Part shown: one piece after another, positions 1-8,018 of the stretch
Position numbering within the stretch: position 1 is the stretch's first letter
Layout of the letters: the number at the start of each line of letters is the position of its first letter
Assembly (NCBI GenBank): GCA_032358165.1
Contig: JAALGY010000062.1
Span: 992,001 to 1,056,000 of the forward strand
Direction of reading: 5' to 3'
Length of the DNA: 64,000 bases
From: Diplosphaera chodatii
Taxonomy: Eukaryota > Chlorophyta > Trebouxiophyceae > Prasiolales > Stichococcaceae
The notes under the pieces: model-generated
Told to the model about the DNA's origin: nothing
What the model saw: only the letters and a program-made list of their open reading frames with translations
The model's database searches: none
Translations under genes and position numbers: made by a program

Positions 1-1892
1 CCGGCATTGCGACCAGCCGGTTCCAGAACCGGCAGATGGCCAGCGTTGCCGTGTGCGCCACTGGGAACCGCCCAAGCTCCCCCAACACCGCCACGTTGGG
101 AGTGCCTGTGCGCACGCCAAGAACAGACCGAAGGAACTTCCGATGAACAAGCTCACAAGTATCCATGCCAGTACCACATAACGCCCCAGGTCCCCATGTT
201 TCAACACCGTATAGCATAACAGGACGCACTAGTGCATCAAACAAATGCAGCTGCAGTGCTGGGTCATGCAGGCTCAGGTCATGGCAACGATGCTGCAATG
301 CAAGTGCGGCGCGCTGGGCGGAGGCCGCTCTGCCGATGCTAGCGGCAGCAAAAGAACTACGAGTAGAGACATCAACCCCCAGATAGGTAAACGAGTCCAG
401 TACTTCGATGGGAGCATGCATGTAGGTGAGAACTGGTGGTGCAGCAGCCTGGGCTGCATACACCACGACCTTTGTCTTCTTCACGTTGACGGTGAGGCGC
501 CAGCGCTTGCAGTACGACTCCAGCAGGTCGAGCTGCGCCTGCAGGCCGCGTACGGACGTGGACACCAGGTCCAGGTCCCCGGTCTCTGCATAGAAGAGGG
601 CAGGTGCCTGCACACCACACAGGGTGGGCAGGTCCAGGTCCCCGCCAGCGGCCTCCAGCTCCGCTTGGAAATCGTCAATGTAAATCCCGAAAAGGGTTGG
701 AGATAGTGGACATCCCTGCTTAACACCCAAAGTGCTCTGGAATGTATCGGACATTCCCCCCTCAAACTGCAATGCCATTGGCACATCAGCATACAGTGCC
801 TGCACCCCCCTCAGAAACTCCCCATGCACCCCAATCCGCTGCAGCTTCTCCCAAAGCAAATCACGAGGTACAGTATCGTATGCCTTCTTGAAATCGACAA
901 AGCAAGAGTACAGAGGCTGCTTATCTGCCTTGGCCTTCTCGATGAGGGTGCGAACGACGAAGGTTTGATCGGTGGTGCGGTGGTCCTTGCGGAAGCCCGC
1001 CTGTCCGCGTGCGCGCAGCTGGTGCTGCTCGGTCCACCTCATAAGCTTTTCGTTAAGCATGCAAGCATATAGTTTTGCCAACAGAGACCCAACAGCAATG
1101 CCACGGTAATTACCCGGATCAGATGTATCGCCCCCCTTATGAATTGGCGTGATGCCGCACAATGCCCAGCTCCTTGGCAGCGCTGCAACTCGTTGACACG
1201 AGTTAAAAATACATGCAAGACAGGGTGCAAGCTGCGCCGCTGCAACAGATAAAGCATCCAATTTGAGCAACCCCACCGTTGCTTTGCCTCCGCGCAGGGC
1301 TCCTATAGCCTCTTGCACGGCGCCGGCTGTGAAGGGCGAGTTCAGCTCGCTCCCGTCGGCAAAAGGTGGCGCAGCACCACTACCCGAGGTACCTGCAGTG
1401 CTTGATGGAAGTGTGGGGGCATCCAGTAGTTTACGGAAGGACTCGAGCATCACATCATCTGCTATGGGACAGGACCGCTTCTTAGCAGGTTTGAACTTCT
1501 GCCAAAACTTTTTGGAGTTGGTAGAGCGAGCCATTTCAGTGAGAGAAAGAGCCTGACTGCGGGTCCACTGGCGCTGTGTGCGGCGTAGCAGGTGCTGGTA
1601 CTGCTGGCGCAGTGCGCGAGCAGCAGCTGACTGCGGGTCGCGACGCGCGGCTTGCCGCGCTGCGCGGCGCCCGCGGGCCAGTTCAGCGTCCCACCAGCGG
1701 GGCACAGCGTTGCGGTCACGCCCCCGCCCCTTGGCGGCCGGCGCTGTTGCAGCCACCTCAGCCTGCGTGGTCTCGATAAACTGGTCGAACTGCATGCCCA
1801 CAGCATGCATGTCATCAGGTACCTGGGCGGCGTCAGCTGCCGCTGCGATGTCGACCAGTTGGGCTGCTGCATCAGGCTGCTGCAGGCGCTGC
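1..1892 (-). mobile_element. LINE-A copy, minus strand, first segment of a host copy split by younger insertions
   Basis: Reverse-complement translation gives LINE-A ORF2 from the C-terminal third back to the region between endonuclease and reverse transcriptase. The 3' end lies beyond the left edge. The copy is interrupted after 1892 by the full-length plus copy (GCTGC duplicated at 1888-1892 and 6985-6989), continues at 6985-7040, is interrupted again by the plus copy at 7041-8018, and runs on from 8019. A small insertion in the YADD region (near 583-590), absent from other copies, disrupts ORF2, so this copy is probably inactive. Confidence 0.85.
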
Positions 1893-1923
1893 AACCATCC
1901 AGCTACCTTCTATACATCACAAC

Positions 1924-3336
1924 ATGACGATCTGCACGCGTTCGTTCTCTGACGTTGTGTGCTCGACAGATGCGGCGATGGACTGGGCGACGGTTGCATC
2001 ACTGAGTGACGTGACCGAACTCCGGAAGATCGCCAAACGTTACAACGTATCTGTTCGCAGGGGTGCCAACGCAGAAACAGTTCGTCGCCAGATACACGCC
2101 GTTATGGAGCCGATGGACGGCATTGCGGACGCTGCACTTGCAGAGTTTTCGGTGTCGGACTCCAGCGCCGATTTGACGCAGCAGTCCTGCACGCTTACTG
2201 CGGCACCCATCAGCGAGGCCTATACAGAGCCTGCTGCTCAGCAGCGGCCACCAAGGGCCCCCCTGCATGGACACGCATGCGTGCATGCAACTGCAGTTGG
2301 TGCTGACCAGGATCACGTGACTGCCCAGACTGCCCAGGGTGATTCCAGTGCAGGCTGTGCAGTCCCACAGCCCTCGTCTAACGCAGCCATTGCGCCATAC
2401 TTGCACAGGATTGCGGCTCTTGAGGCCGAGCTGAAGCAGTCGAAGCTCGAGGCAGCAACATATCGGCAAGCGGCACTGCAGCAGCAATGCCAGTCAGTCA
2501 AGCTTGTGATACATGTGCAGCAGCCACAGCTCAACAGCAACAGCCCGGAGCAGCAGACGGCACCGGCCACGCATGCAGCCCCAGAGCAGCATGCAGCGAC
2601 CGCGCCAGCAGCTCCCAGCAGCCAGCCTGCAACACCAGCAACGGCACCAGCAGCAACATTGCCACAGCAGCCAGCAGCAACCAGCCGGCCCAGCATTGAC
2701 CCAAAACAGCAGCCGCGGCTTCCAGCGCGCAGCAGCAGCTCTGGGTCAGCAACGTGGGTTTTCAGCGGCCTGGATTTTGCAGCAGGCAGCAGCAGCGATG
2801 CTGCCGCAGCGGCAGTACAGGGTTTCTGCACCAGCAAGCTTTGCTTACAAGATGCTGCACAGCATGTCACTGTCATGCGTGTCAGCAAGCAGAAGACCGG
2901 CCTGGCTGTTGTCAGCATCGATGATGCTGTGTTTGTGCGCAGGATGTGCAGCGCGAAAGCGCGCCTTCCCCGCACTTGCGGAGTGTCTATCTTTGAGAGC
3001 GTGGCACCGCAGCGTCGTGACGCAGCGGCACAGCTGCGCAGGAGTCAACACCAGGCAGCCCAAGATGCAGCTCCAGTGGCGAATGCACGCCGCGCAGCCG
3101 CGGATGCTGTGCAATTTGCACAGCAGCACCTCGCGCCGCGCCGGCAGCGGCGGCCAAGCGCTCTTGGCCCTCACCCTGCTGCTGCTCCCCTTGGCATTGC
3201 ATCACGCTTTGCTGTGCTGCCTGTTGAGCCCACTTCTCACACATCACCTGGTGGCCCCACACTGGCTGAGGGCACACAACCCTCTCCAGCAAAGGCGCCA
3301 GCCACACCCAAACCCACCTCCAACCATGTCTGCTAG
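1924..3336 (+). CDS. LINE-A ORF1 protein (470 aa; RNA-binding gag-like)
   Basis: Probably the nucleic-acid-binding ORF1 protein that packages LINE RNA. Residues about 19-60 form a short helical, basic segment (LRKIAKRYNVSVRRG) that recalls a SAP-type fold, a weak similarity. Residues about 157-190 look like a coiled coil (ALEAELKQSKLEA). A Gln/Ala/Pro/Thr-rich linker follows to about residue 275. Residues about 279-360 alternate predicted strands and helices in the manner of the RRM-like domain of LINE ORF1 proteins (VFSGLDFA, VTVMRVSK, AVVSIDDAVFVRRM, GVSIFESV), followed by a basic tail. There is no CCHC knuckle. The start is the first ATG after the 5'UTR and is conserved in copy 2. The TAG stop is in frame with ORF2. 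Confidence 0.85.
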   Translation: MTICTRSFSDVVCSTDAAMDWATVASLSDVTELRKIAKRYNVSVRRGANAETVRRQIHAVMEPMDGIADAALAEFSVSDSSADLTQQSCTLTAAPISEAYTEPAAQQRPPRAPLHGHACVHATAVGADQDHVTAQTAQGDSSAGCAVPQPSSNAAIAPYLHRIAALEAELKQSKLEAATYRQAALQQQCQSVKLVIHVQQPQLNSNSPEQQTAPATHAAPEQHAATAPAAPSSQPATPATAPAATLPQQPAATSRPSIDPKQQPRLPARSSSSGSATWVFSGLDFAAGSSSDAAAAAVQGFCTSKLCLQDAAQHVTVMRVSKQKTGLAVVSIDDAVFVRRMCSAKARLPRTCGVSIFESVAPQRRDAAAQLRRSQHQAAQDAAPVANARRAAADAVQFAQQHLAPRRQRRPSALGPHPAAAPLGIASRFAVLPVEPTSHTSPGGPTLAEGTQPSPAKAPATPKPTSNHVC

Positions 3337-3378
3337 GGGTGCTGGGGCCGGGCTGCGCCCGGCGCAATCCGGTCCCCT
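3334..3378 (+). promoter_or_regulatory. In-frame TAG followed by a hairpin between ORF1 and ORF2 (candidate readthrough signal)
   Basis: TAG at 3334-3336 ends ORF1. The same frame stays open from 3337 into ORF2. After a 7-nt spacer (3337-3343), GGGG (3344-3347) can pair with CCCC (3374-3377) and CCGG (3348-3351) with CCGG (3369-3372), enclosing an inner TGCGC/GCGCA hairpin (3354-3358 with 3362-3366, loop of 3). The arrangement recurs at 43959-44003 and on the minus strand near 8930-8975. Differences between copies in the 19-codon linker are silent (TGC/TGT, AGC/AGT). Confidence 0.6.
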
Positions 3379-6300
3379 AACAGCGCCCTGTCTGTGCTGA
3401 GCCTGAACGTCCAGGGCTGGCTGTCCAGAGATGCATCTGCTCTTTCGCAGGTCATCAAGGCGGCTGACTTCGATGTACTGGCATTCAGCGAGACGTGGGC
3501 GCGTGAGGGGAGCGATGCGCCGGAGCTGGACGGCTTCACGTCCGTCCTGCACCTGCCGCGCAGCCGGCGTCAGCAGCGTGGCGGCGCACGTGGCGGCATC
3601 GCTGTCTACGTCGCCGACAAGCTGGCACCAATGGTAACACACTTATCGACTGGACCCCAGAACTGCTACGCTGTTTTGAGGTTTGACAAAGCCATTGGCC
3701 AGGAGGAGGATGCGTACATGTTCGCATGTTACATTCCACCAGAGGGCAGCCCATCATTTGATGGCAAAGGCCCTGCGGTCTGGGAGGCGTTACGTGAGGA
3801 GGTGAGCGCCACCTGCCGCATGGGGCATGTGTTTGTTGTTGGAGACCTGAACGCACGCACCAGCACCTGCCCGGACTTTCCGGGATCTGTCGATCACCCT
3901 GTCACAGAAGAGTTCCTGCCCTCCACTGCCCCTCCTGTGCAGTCACAGCGGCACAGCCGCGACAGCAGGGAGCGGCCCAACAAGTGGGGCAGGGCTCTGC
4001 TTGACATGTGTGTTGAGACATCCCTCAGGATTGCTAACGGTCGTGTCCCAGGAGATGAGGGGGGACAAGTCACTTTTGTCAGCCACAGTCAGGTGGGCAG
4101 CAGCCTGATCGACTATGTGCTTGCAAGTGCTGATGCATTCCCGCTGATTCAATCCCTAACAGTACTCCCTGCTCCCGAGTCGGACCACGCAGCCCTGCAC
4201 TTGCTCATCAAGAGGACCACCGCCGCCCAGCAGCCGCTCCCACGTCGCCAGCGCCGCCGCCATCAGCAGCAGCAACCGCAGCAGCCCACAACCCAGCAGC
4301 CCCTGCGCCTCAGCGCAGCGCAGCTGGGAGTGTGGCAGCAGCGCCTGCAGCAGCTTGATGCAGCAGCCCAACTGGTCGACATCGCAACGGCAGCTGACGC
4401 CGCCCAGGTACCTGATGACATGCATGCTGTGGGCTTGCAGTTCGACCAGTTTATCGAGACCACGCAGGCTGAGGTGGCTGCAACAGCGCCGGCCGCCAAG
4501 GGGCGGGGGCGTGACCGCAACGCTGTGCCCCGCTGGTGGGACGCTGAACTGGCCCGCGGGCGCCGCGCAGCGCGGCAAGCCGCGCGTCGCGACCCGCAGT
4601 CAGCTGCTGCTCGCGCACTGCGCCAGCAGTACCAGCACCTGCTACGCCGCACACAGCGCCAGTGGACCCGCAGTCAGGCTCTTTCTCTCACTGAAATGGC
4701 TCGCTCTACCGACTCCAAGAAGTTCTGGCAGAAGTTCAAACCTGCTAAGAAGCGGTCCTGTCCCATAGCAGATGATGTGATGCTCGAGTCCTTCCGTAAA
4801 CTACTGGATGCCCCCACACTTCCATCAAGCACTGCAGGTACCTCGGGTAGTGGGGCTGCGCCACCTTTTGCCGACGGGAGCGAGCTCAACTCGCCCTTCA
4901 CAGCCGGCGCCGTGCAAGAGGCTATAGGAGCCCTGCGCGGAGGCAAAGCGACGGTGGGATTGCTCAAATTGGATGCTTTATCTGTTGCAGCGGCGCAGCT
5001 TGCACCCTGTCTTGCATGTATTTTTAACTCGTGTCAACGAGTTGCAGCGTTGCCAAGGAGCTGGGCATTGTGCGGCATCACGCCAATTCATAAGGGGGGC
5101 GACACATCTGATCCGGGTAATTACCGTGGCATTGCTGTTGGGTCTCTGCTGGCAAAACTATATGCTTGCATGCTTAACGAAAAGCTTATGAGGTGGACCG
5201 AGCAGCACCAGCTGCGCGCACGCGGACAGGCGGGCTTCCGCAAGGACCACCGCACCACCGATCAAACCTTCGTCGTTCGCACCCTCATCGAGAAGGCCAA
5301 GGCAGATAAGCAGCCTCTGTACTCTTGCTTTGTCGATTTCAAGAAGGCATACGATACTGTACCTCGTGATTTGCTTTGGGAGAAGCTGCAGCGGATTGGG
5401 GTGCATGGGGAGTTTCTGAGGGGGGTTCAGGCACTGTATGCTGATGTGCCAATGGCATTGCAGTTTGAGGGGGGAATGTCCGATACATTCCAGAGCACTT
5501 TGGGCGTTAAGCAGGGATGTCCACTATCTCCAACCCTTTTCGGGATCTACATTGACGATTTCCAAGCGGAACTGGAGGCCGCCGGCGGGGACCTGGACCT
5601 GCCCACCCTGTGTGGTGTGCAGGCACCTGCCCTCTTCTATGCAGATGACCTGGACCTGGTGTCCACGTCCGTACGCGGCCTGCAGGCGCAGCTCGACCTG
5701 CTGGAGTCGTACTGCAAGCGCTGGCGCCTCACCGTCAACGTGAAGAAGACAAAGGTCGTGGTGTATGCAGCCCAGGCTGCTGCACCACCGGTTCTCACCT
5801 ACATGCATGCTCCCATCGAAGTGCTGGACTCGTTTACCTATCTGGGGGTTGATATCTCTACTCGTAGTTCTTTTGCTGCCGCTAGCATCGGCAGAGCGGC
5901 CTCCGCCCAGCGCGCCGCACTTGCATTGCAGCATCGTTGCCACGACCTGAGCCTGCATGACCCAGCATTGCAGCTGCATTTGTTTGATGCACTAGTACGT
6001 CCTGTTATGCTATATGGTGTCGAAACATGGGGACCTGGGGCGTTATGTGGTACTGGCATGGATACTTGTGAGCTTGTCCATCGGAAGTTCCTTCGGTCTG
6101 TTCTTGGCGTGCGCACAGGCACTCCCAACGTGGCGGTGTTGGGGGAGCTTGGGCGGTTCCCAGTGGCGCACACGGCAACGCTGGCCATCTGCCGGTTCTG
6201 GAACCGGCTGGTCGCAATCCCGGACACCCGCCTCACCAAGCAGGCATTCCTGGAGAACTGTGCTCTGGCCACACGGCCGGGGCGCAGCACCAGCAGCTCA

Positions 6301-6852
6301 GCATGCTGGGCTGCCCAGGTGTGTTCGTTCCTGCACTTCATGTCACCCATCGTTGACGGCGTGCCGCAGCGCATTGACACATCTGTTGTCACTGCACACC
6401 TGCAGCGCCGCACCTTCGATGCTGTGAATGGCAGCGACTTGCGCAAAGTGCGTGAGTGGCTGGGAGTCAGGGGCCCTGTGAACAGTGACAACTACCAGAT
6501 GGCCGGCTACTTGCAGGCAGTCGCCTCCAAGACCGGTCGTCGGCGGTTAGCACAGTTTCGCATGGGCAGTCACATGCTGGGGGTGGAAACAGGGAGGTGG
6601 CAGCGGCTGCCGCGGGCAGAGCGGCTGTGTCAGCGGTGTAACTGCGGCGTGGTGGATGATGAGGCGCATATGGTCTGGGGGTGTCCAGCCCTAGTAGATC
6701 AGAGGGTGCAGCATTCGGAGCTGTTTGAGGACAGCAACATCACATCAGTGGCGGACTTTATGCAGCAGGATGCCGGGCAACTGGCAGCCTTTTTGCGGGG
6801 TTGTCATGATCAATGTGCAGAGTTGGAGGGGTGTGCATCCAACCGGGATTGA
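3337..6852 (+). CDS. LINE-A ORF2 polyprotein: APE endonuclease + reverse transcriptase + Cys/His finger
   Basis: The protein should nick target DNA and reverse-transcribe LINE RNA at the nick. Counting from a GTG at 3394 (1152 codons), APE-type endonuclease motifs occur early: LSLNVQGW (residue 2), AFSETW (30), GGIAVYV (67), VVGDLNAR, SSLIDYVLAS and the terminal PESDHAALHL (about 260). Reverse transcriptase motifs follow: VDFKKAYDTVP (about 648), VKQGCPLSPTLFG (about 704), the catalytic FYADDLDLVS (about 748-757) and YLGVDIS. Near residue 1080 is a finger C-x2-C-x9-H-x4-C. No RNase H domain was seen. There is no ATG before residue 80, which lies past the first catalytic Asn and Glu motifs, so translation probably enters by readthrough of the ORF1 TAG (no stops in 3337-3393) or by a non-AUG start. 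Confidence 0.93.
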   Translation, partial: GCWGRAAPGAIRSPNSALSVLSLNVQGWLSRDASALSQVIKAADFDVLAFSETWAREGSDAPELDGFTSVLHLPRSRRQQRGGARGGIAVYVADKLAPMVTHLSTGPQNCYAVLRFDKAIGQEEDAYMFACYIPPEGSPSFDGKGPAVWEALREEVSATCRMGHVFVVGDLNARTSTCPDFPGSVDHPVTEEFLPSTAPPVQSQRHSRDSRERPNKWGRALLDMCVETSLRIANGRVPGDEGGQVTFVSHSQVGSSLIDYVLASADAFPLIQSLTVLPAPESDHAALHLLIKRTTAAQQPLPRRQRRRHQQQQPQQPTTQQPLRLSAAQLGVWQQRLQQLDAAAQLVDIATAADAAQVPDDMHAVGLQFDQFIETTQAEVAATAPAAKGRGRDRNAVPRWWDAELARGRRAARQAARRDPQSAAARALRQQYQHLLRRTQRQWTRSQALSLTEMARSTDSKKFWQKFKPAKKRSCPIADDVMLESFRKLLDAPTLPSSTAGTSGSGAAPPFADGSELNSPFTAGAVQEAIGALRGGKATVGLLKLDALSVAAAQLAPCLACIFNSCQRVAALPRSWALCGITPIHKGGDTSDPGNYRGIAVGSLLAKLYACMLNEKLMRWTEQHQLRARGQAGFRKDHRTTDQTFVVRTLIEKAKADKQPLYSCFVDFKKAYDTVPRDLLWEKLQRIGVHGEFLRGVQALYADVPMALQFEGGMSDTFQSTLGVKQGCPLSPTLFGIYIDDFQAELEAAGGDLDLPTLCGVQAPALFYADDLDLVSTSVRGLQAQLDLLESYCKRWRLTVNVKKTKVVVYAAQAAAPPVLTYMHAPIEVLDSFTYLGVDISTRSSFAAASIGRAASAQRAALALQHRCHDLSLHDPALQLHLFDALVRPVMLYGVETWGPGALCGTGMDTCELVHRKFLRSVLGVRTGTPNVAVLGELGRFPVAHTATLAICRFWNRLVAIPDTRLTKQAFLENCALATRPGRSTSSSACWAAQVCSFLHFMSPIVDGVPQRIDTSVVTAHLQRRTFDAVNGSDLRKVREWLGVRGPVNSDNYQMAGYLQAVASKTGRRRLAQFRMGSHMLGVETGRWQRLPRAERLCQRCNCGVVDDEAHMVWGCPALVDQRVQHSELFEDSNITSVADFMQQDAGQLAAFLRGCHDQCAELEGCASNRD

Positions 6853-6984
6853 GTGGAACCATTCTGTCAGCGGGGAGTGAACGGTTTCGTACACGACTCG
6901 TTGTGCATGTTGCTCTGGGTTTTTCCGCCAGAGCCTGTGGCTAGGCCAAAATGGCCCACCACCAGTATGTAATCAATGTCAATG
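6853..6984 (+). promoter_or_regulatory. LINE-A 3'UTR with stem-loop and TGTCAA-type tail
   Basis: All LINE-A copies end with this roughly 130-bp segment. It contains a perfect 7-bp stem, GCTCTGG (6912-6918) with CCAGAGC (6928-6934), with a 9-nt loop, followed by a second small hairpin GGCC-AAAAT-GGCC. The tail is not poly(A): it is one to three irregular TGTCAA/AATGTC units (compare 8001-8018, 40694-40714, 47869-47881). In stringent LINEs a 3' stem-loop next to a short repeat tail is the reverse transcriptase recognition site; the same role here is inference. Confidence 0.7.
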
Positions 6985-7040
6985 GCTGCTGCCACACTCC
7001 CAGCTGCGCTGCGCTGAGGCGCAGGGGCTGCTGGGTTGTG

Positions 7041-8018
7041 CAGGCATTCCTGGAGAACTGTGCTCTGGCCACACGGCCGGGGCGCAGCACCAGCAGCTCA
7101 GCATGCTGGGCTGCCCAGGTGTGTTCGTTCCTGCACTTCATGTCACCCATCGTTGACGGCGTGCCGCAGCGCATTGACACATCTGTTGTCACTGCACACC
7201 TGCAGCGCCGCACCTTCGATGCTGTGAATGGCAGCGACTTGCGCAAAGTGCGTGAGTGGCTGGGAGTCAGGGGCCCTGTGAACAGTGACAACTACCAGAT
7301 GGCCGGCTACTTGCAGGCAGTCGCCTCCAAGACCGGTCGTCGGCGGTTAGCACAGTTTCGCATGGGCAGTCACATGCTGGGGGTGGAAACAGGGAGTGGA
7401 TGGATAGCGGTAAGGGAAGTGCAAATAGCGATGGAAAAGGACCTTTGACCGGAAGGCTGTTTGTGTATTGCGTTTTTCAACGACTTATATACACAAACCA
7501 TGGAGGGCAGATTGCCGAAGCAACCACTTGCATAGGGTGGGGTGGGTTGGTCCCACACGGAACTAGACCCGAAACTTCCGCCACCGCCAGGGATCGAACC
7601 CGGTCCCTGAACGGTGTCCAAGGAGGTGGCAGCGGCTGCCGCGGGCAGAGCGGCTGTGTCAGCGGTGTAACTGCGGCGTGGTGGATGATGAGGCGCATAT
7701 GGTCTGGGGGTGTCCAGCCCTAGTAGATCAGAGGGTGCAGCATTCGGAGCTGTTTGAGGACAGCAACATCACATCAGTGGCGGACTTTATGCAGCAGGAT
7801 GCCGGGCAACTGGCAGCCTTTTTGCGGGGTTGTCATGATCAATGTGCAGAGTTGGAGGGGTGTGCATCCAACCGGGATTGAGTGGAACCATTCTGTCAGC
7901 GGGGAGTGAACGGTTTCGTACACGACTCGTTGTGCATGTTGCTCTGGGTTTTTCCGCCAGAGCCTGTGGCTAGGCCAAAATGGCCCACCACCAGTATGTA
8001 ATCAATGTCAATGTCAAA
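7041..8018 (+). mobile_element. LINE-A, 5'-truncated plus copy split by an element C insertion
   Basis: It starts inside ORF2 (CAGGCATTCCTGG) and ends with the standard 3'UTR and tail. It is inserted in the minus host copy with TGTG at 7037-7040 and 8019-8022. The coding part is split at 7396 by element C. Sequence on both sides joins perfectly once the insertion and one GGAG are removed. Confidence 0.9.
7397..7621 (-). mobile_element. Element C (SINE-like), minus strand, single unit
   Basis: The 225-bp insertion in LINE-A is flanked by GGAG at 7393-7396 and 7622-7625. Read on the minus strand it begins near TTGGACACCG, carries the box-B match GGTTCGATCC inside a 5-bp stem resembling a tRNA T arm, has TATATAA internally, and ends with CCGCTATCCATCC. 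Confidence 0.8.

Larger units (their letters stand above)
1893..6984 (+). mobile_element. LINE-A, near full-length copy with both ORFs open (copy 1)
   Basis: This copy has about 31 bp of 5'UTR, ORF1 (1924-3336), ORF2 (3337-6852), a 3'UTR and a tail ending AATCAATGTCAATG. It sits inside an older minus-strand LINE-A with a 5-bp GCTGC duplication on both sides. Compared with copy 2 at 42155 it lacks most of the 394-bp 5'UTR, so it is slightly 5'-truncated and may lack its own promoter. The coding part appears intact, which makes it the best reference for the element in this window. Confidence 0.9.

Noticed and set aside
245..706. Many open frames of 60-220 codons opposite or out of frame with LINE-A ORF2, repeated in every copy
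   Set aside because: They are antisense or off-frame shadows of the GC-rich ORF2; they start and stop with it and have no independent signals.
3326..3400. ORF2 starting at the ATG overlapping the ORF1 end
   Set aside because: That ATG is in another frame and stops after 24 codons at the TGA of 3398-3400; it cannot start ORF2.
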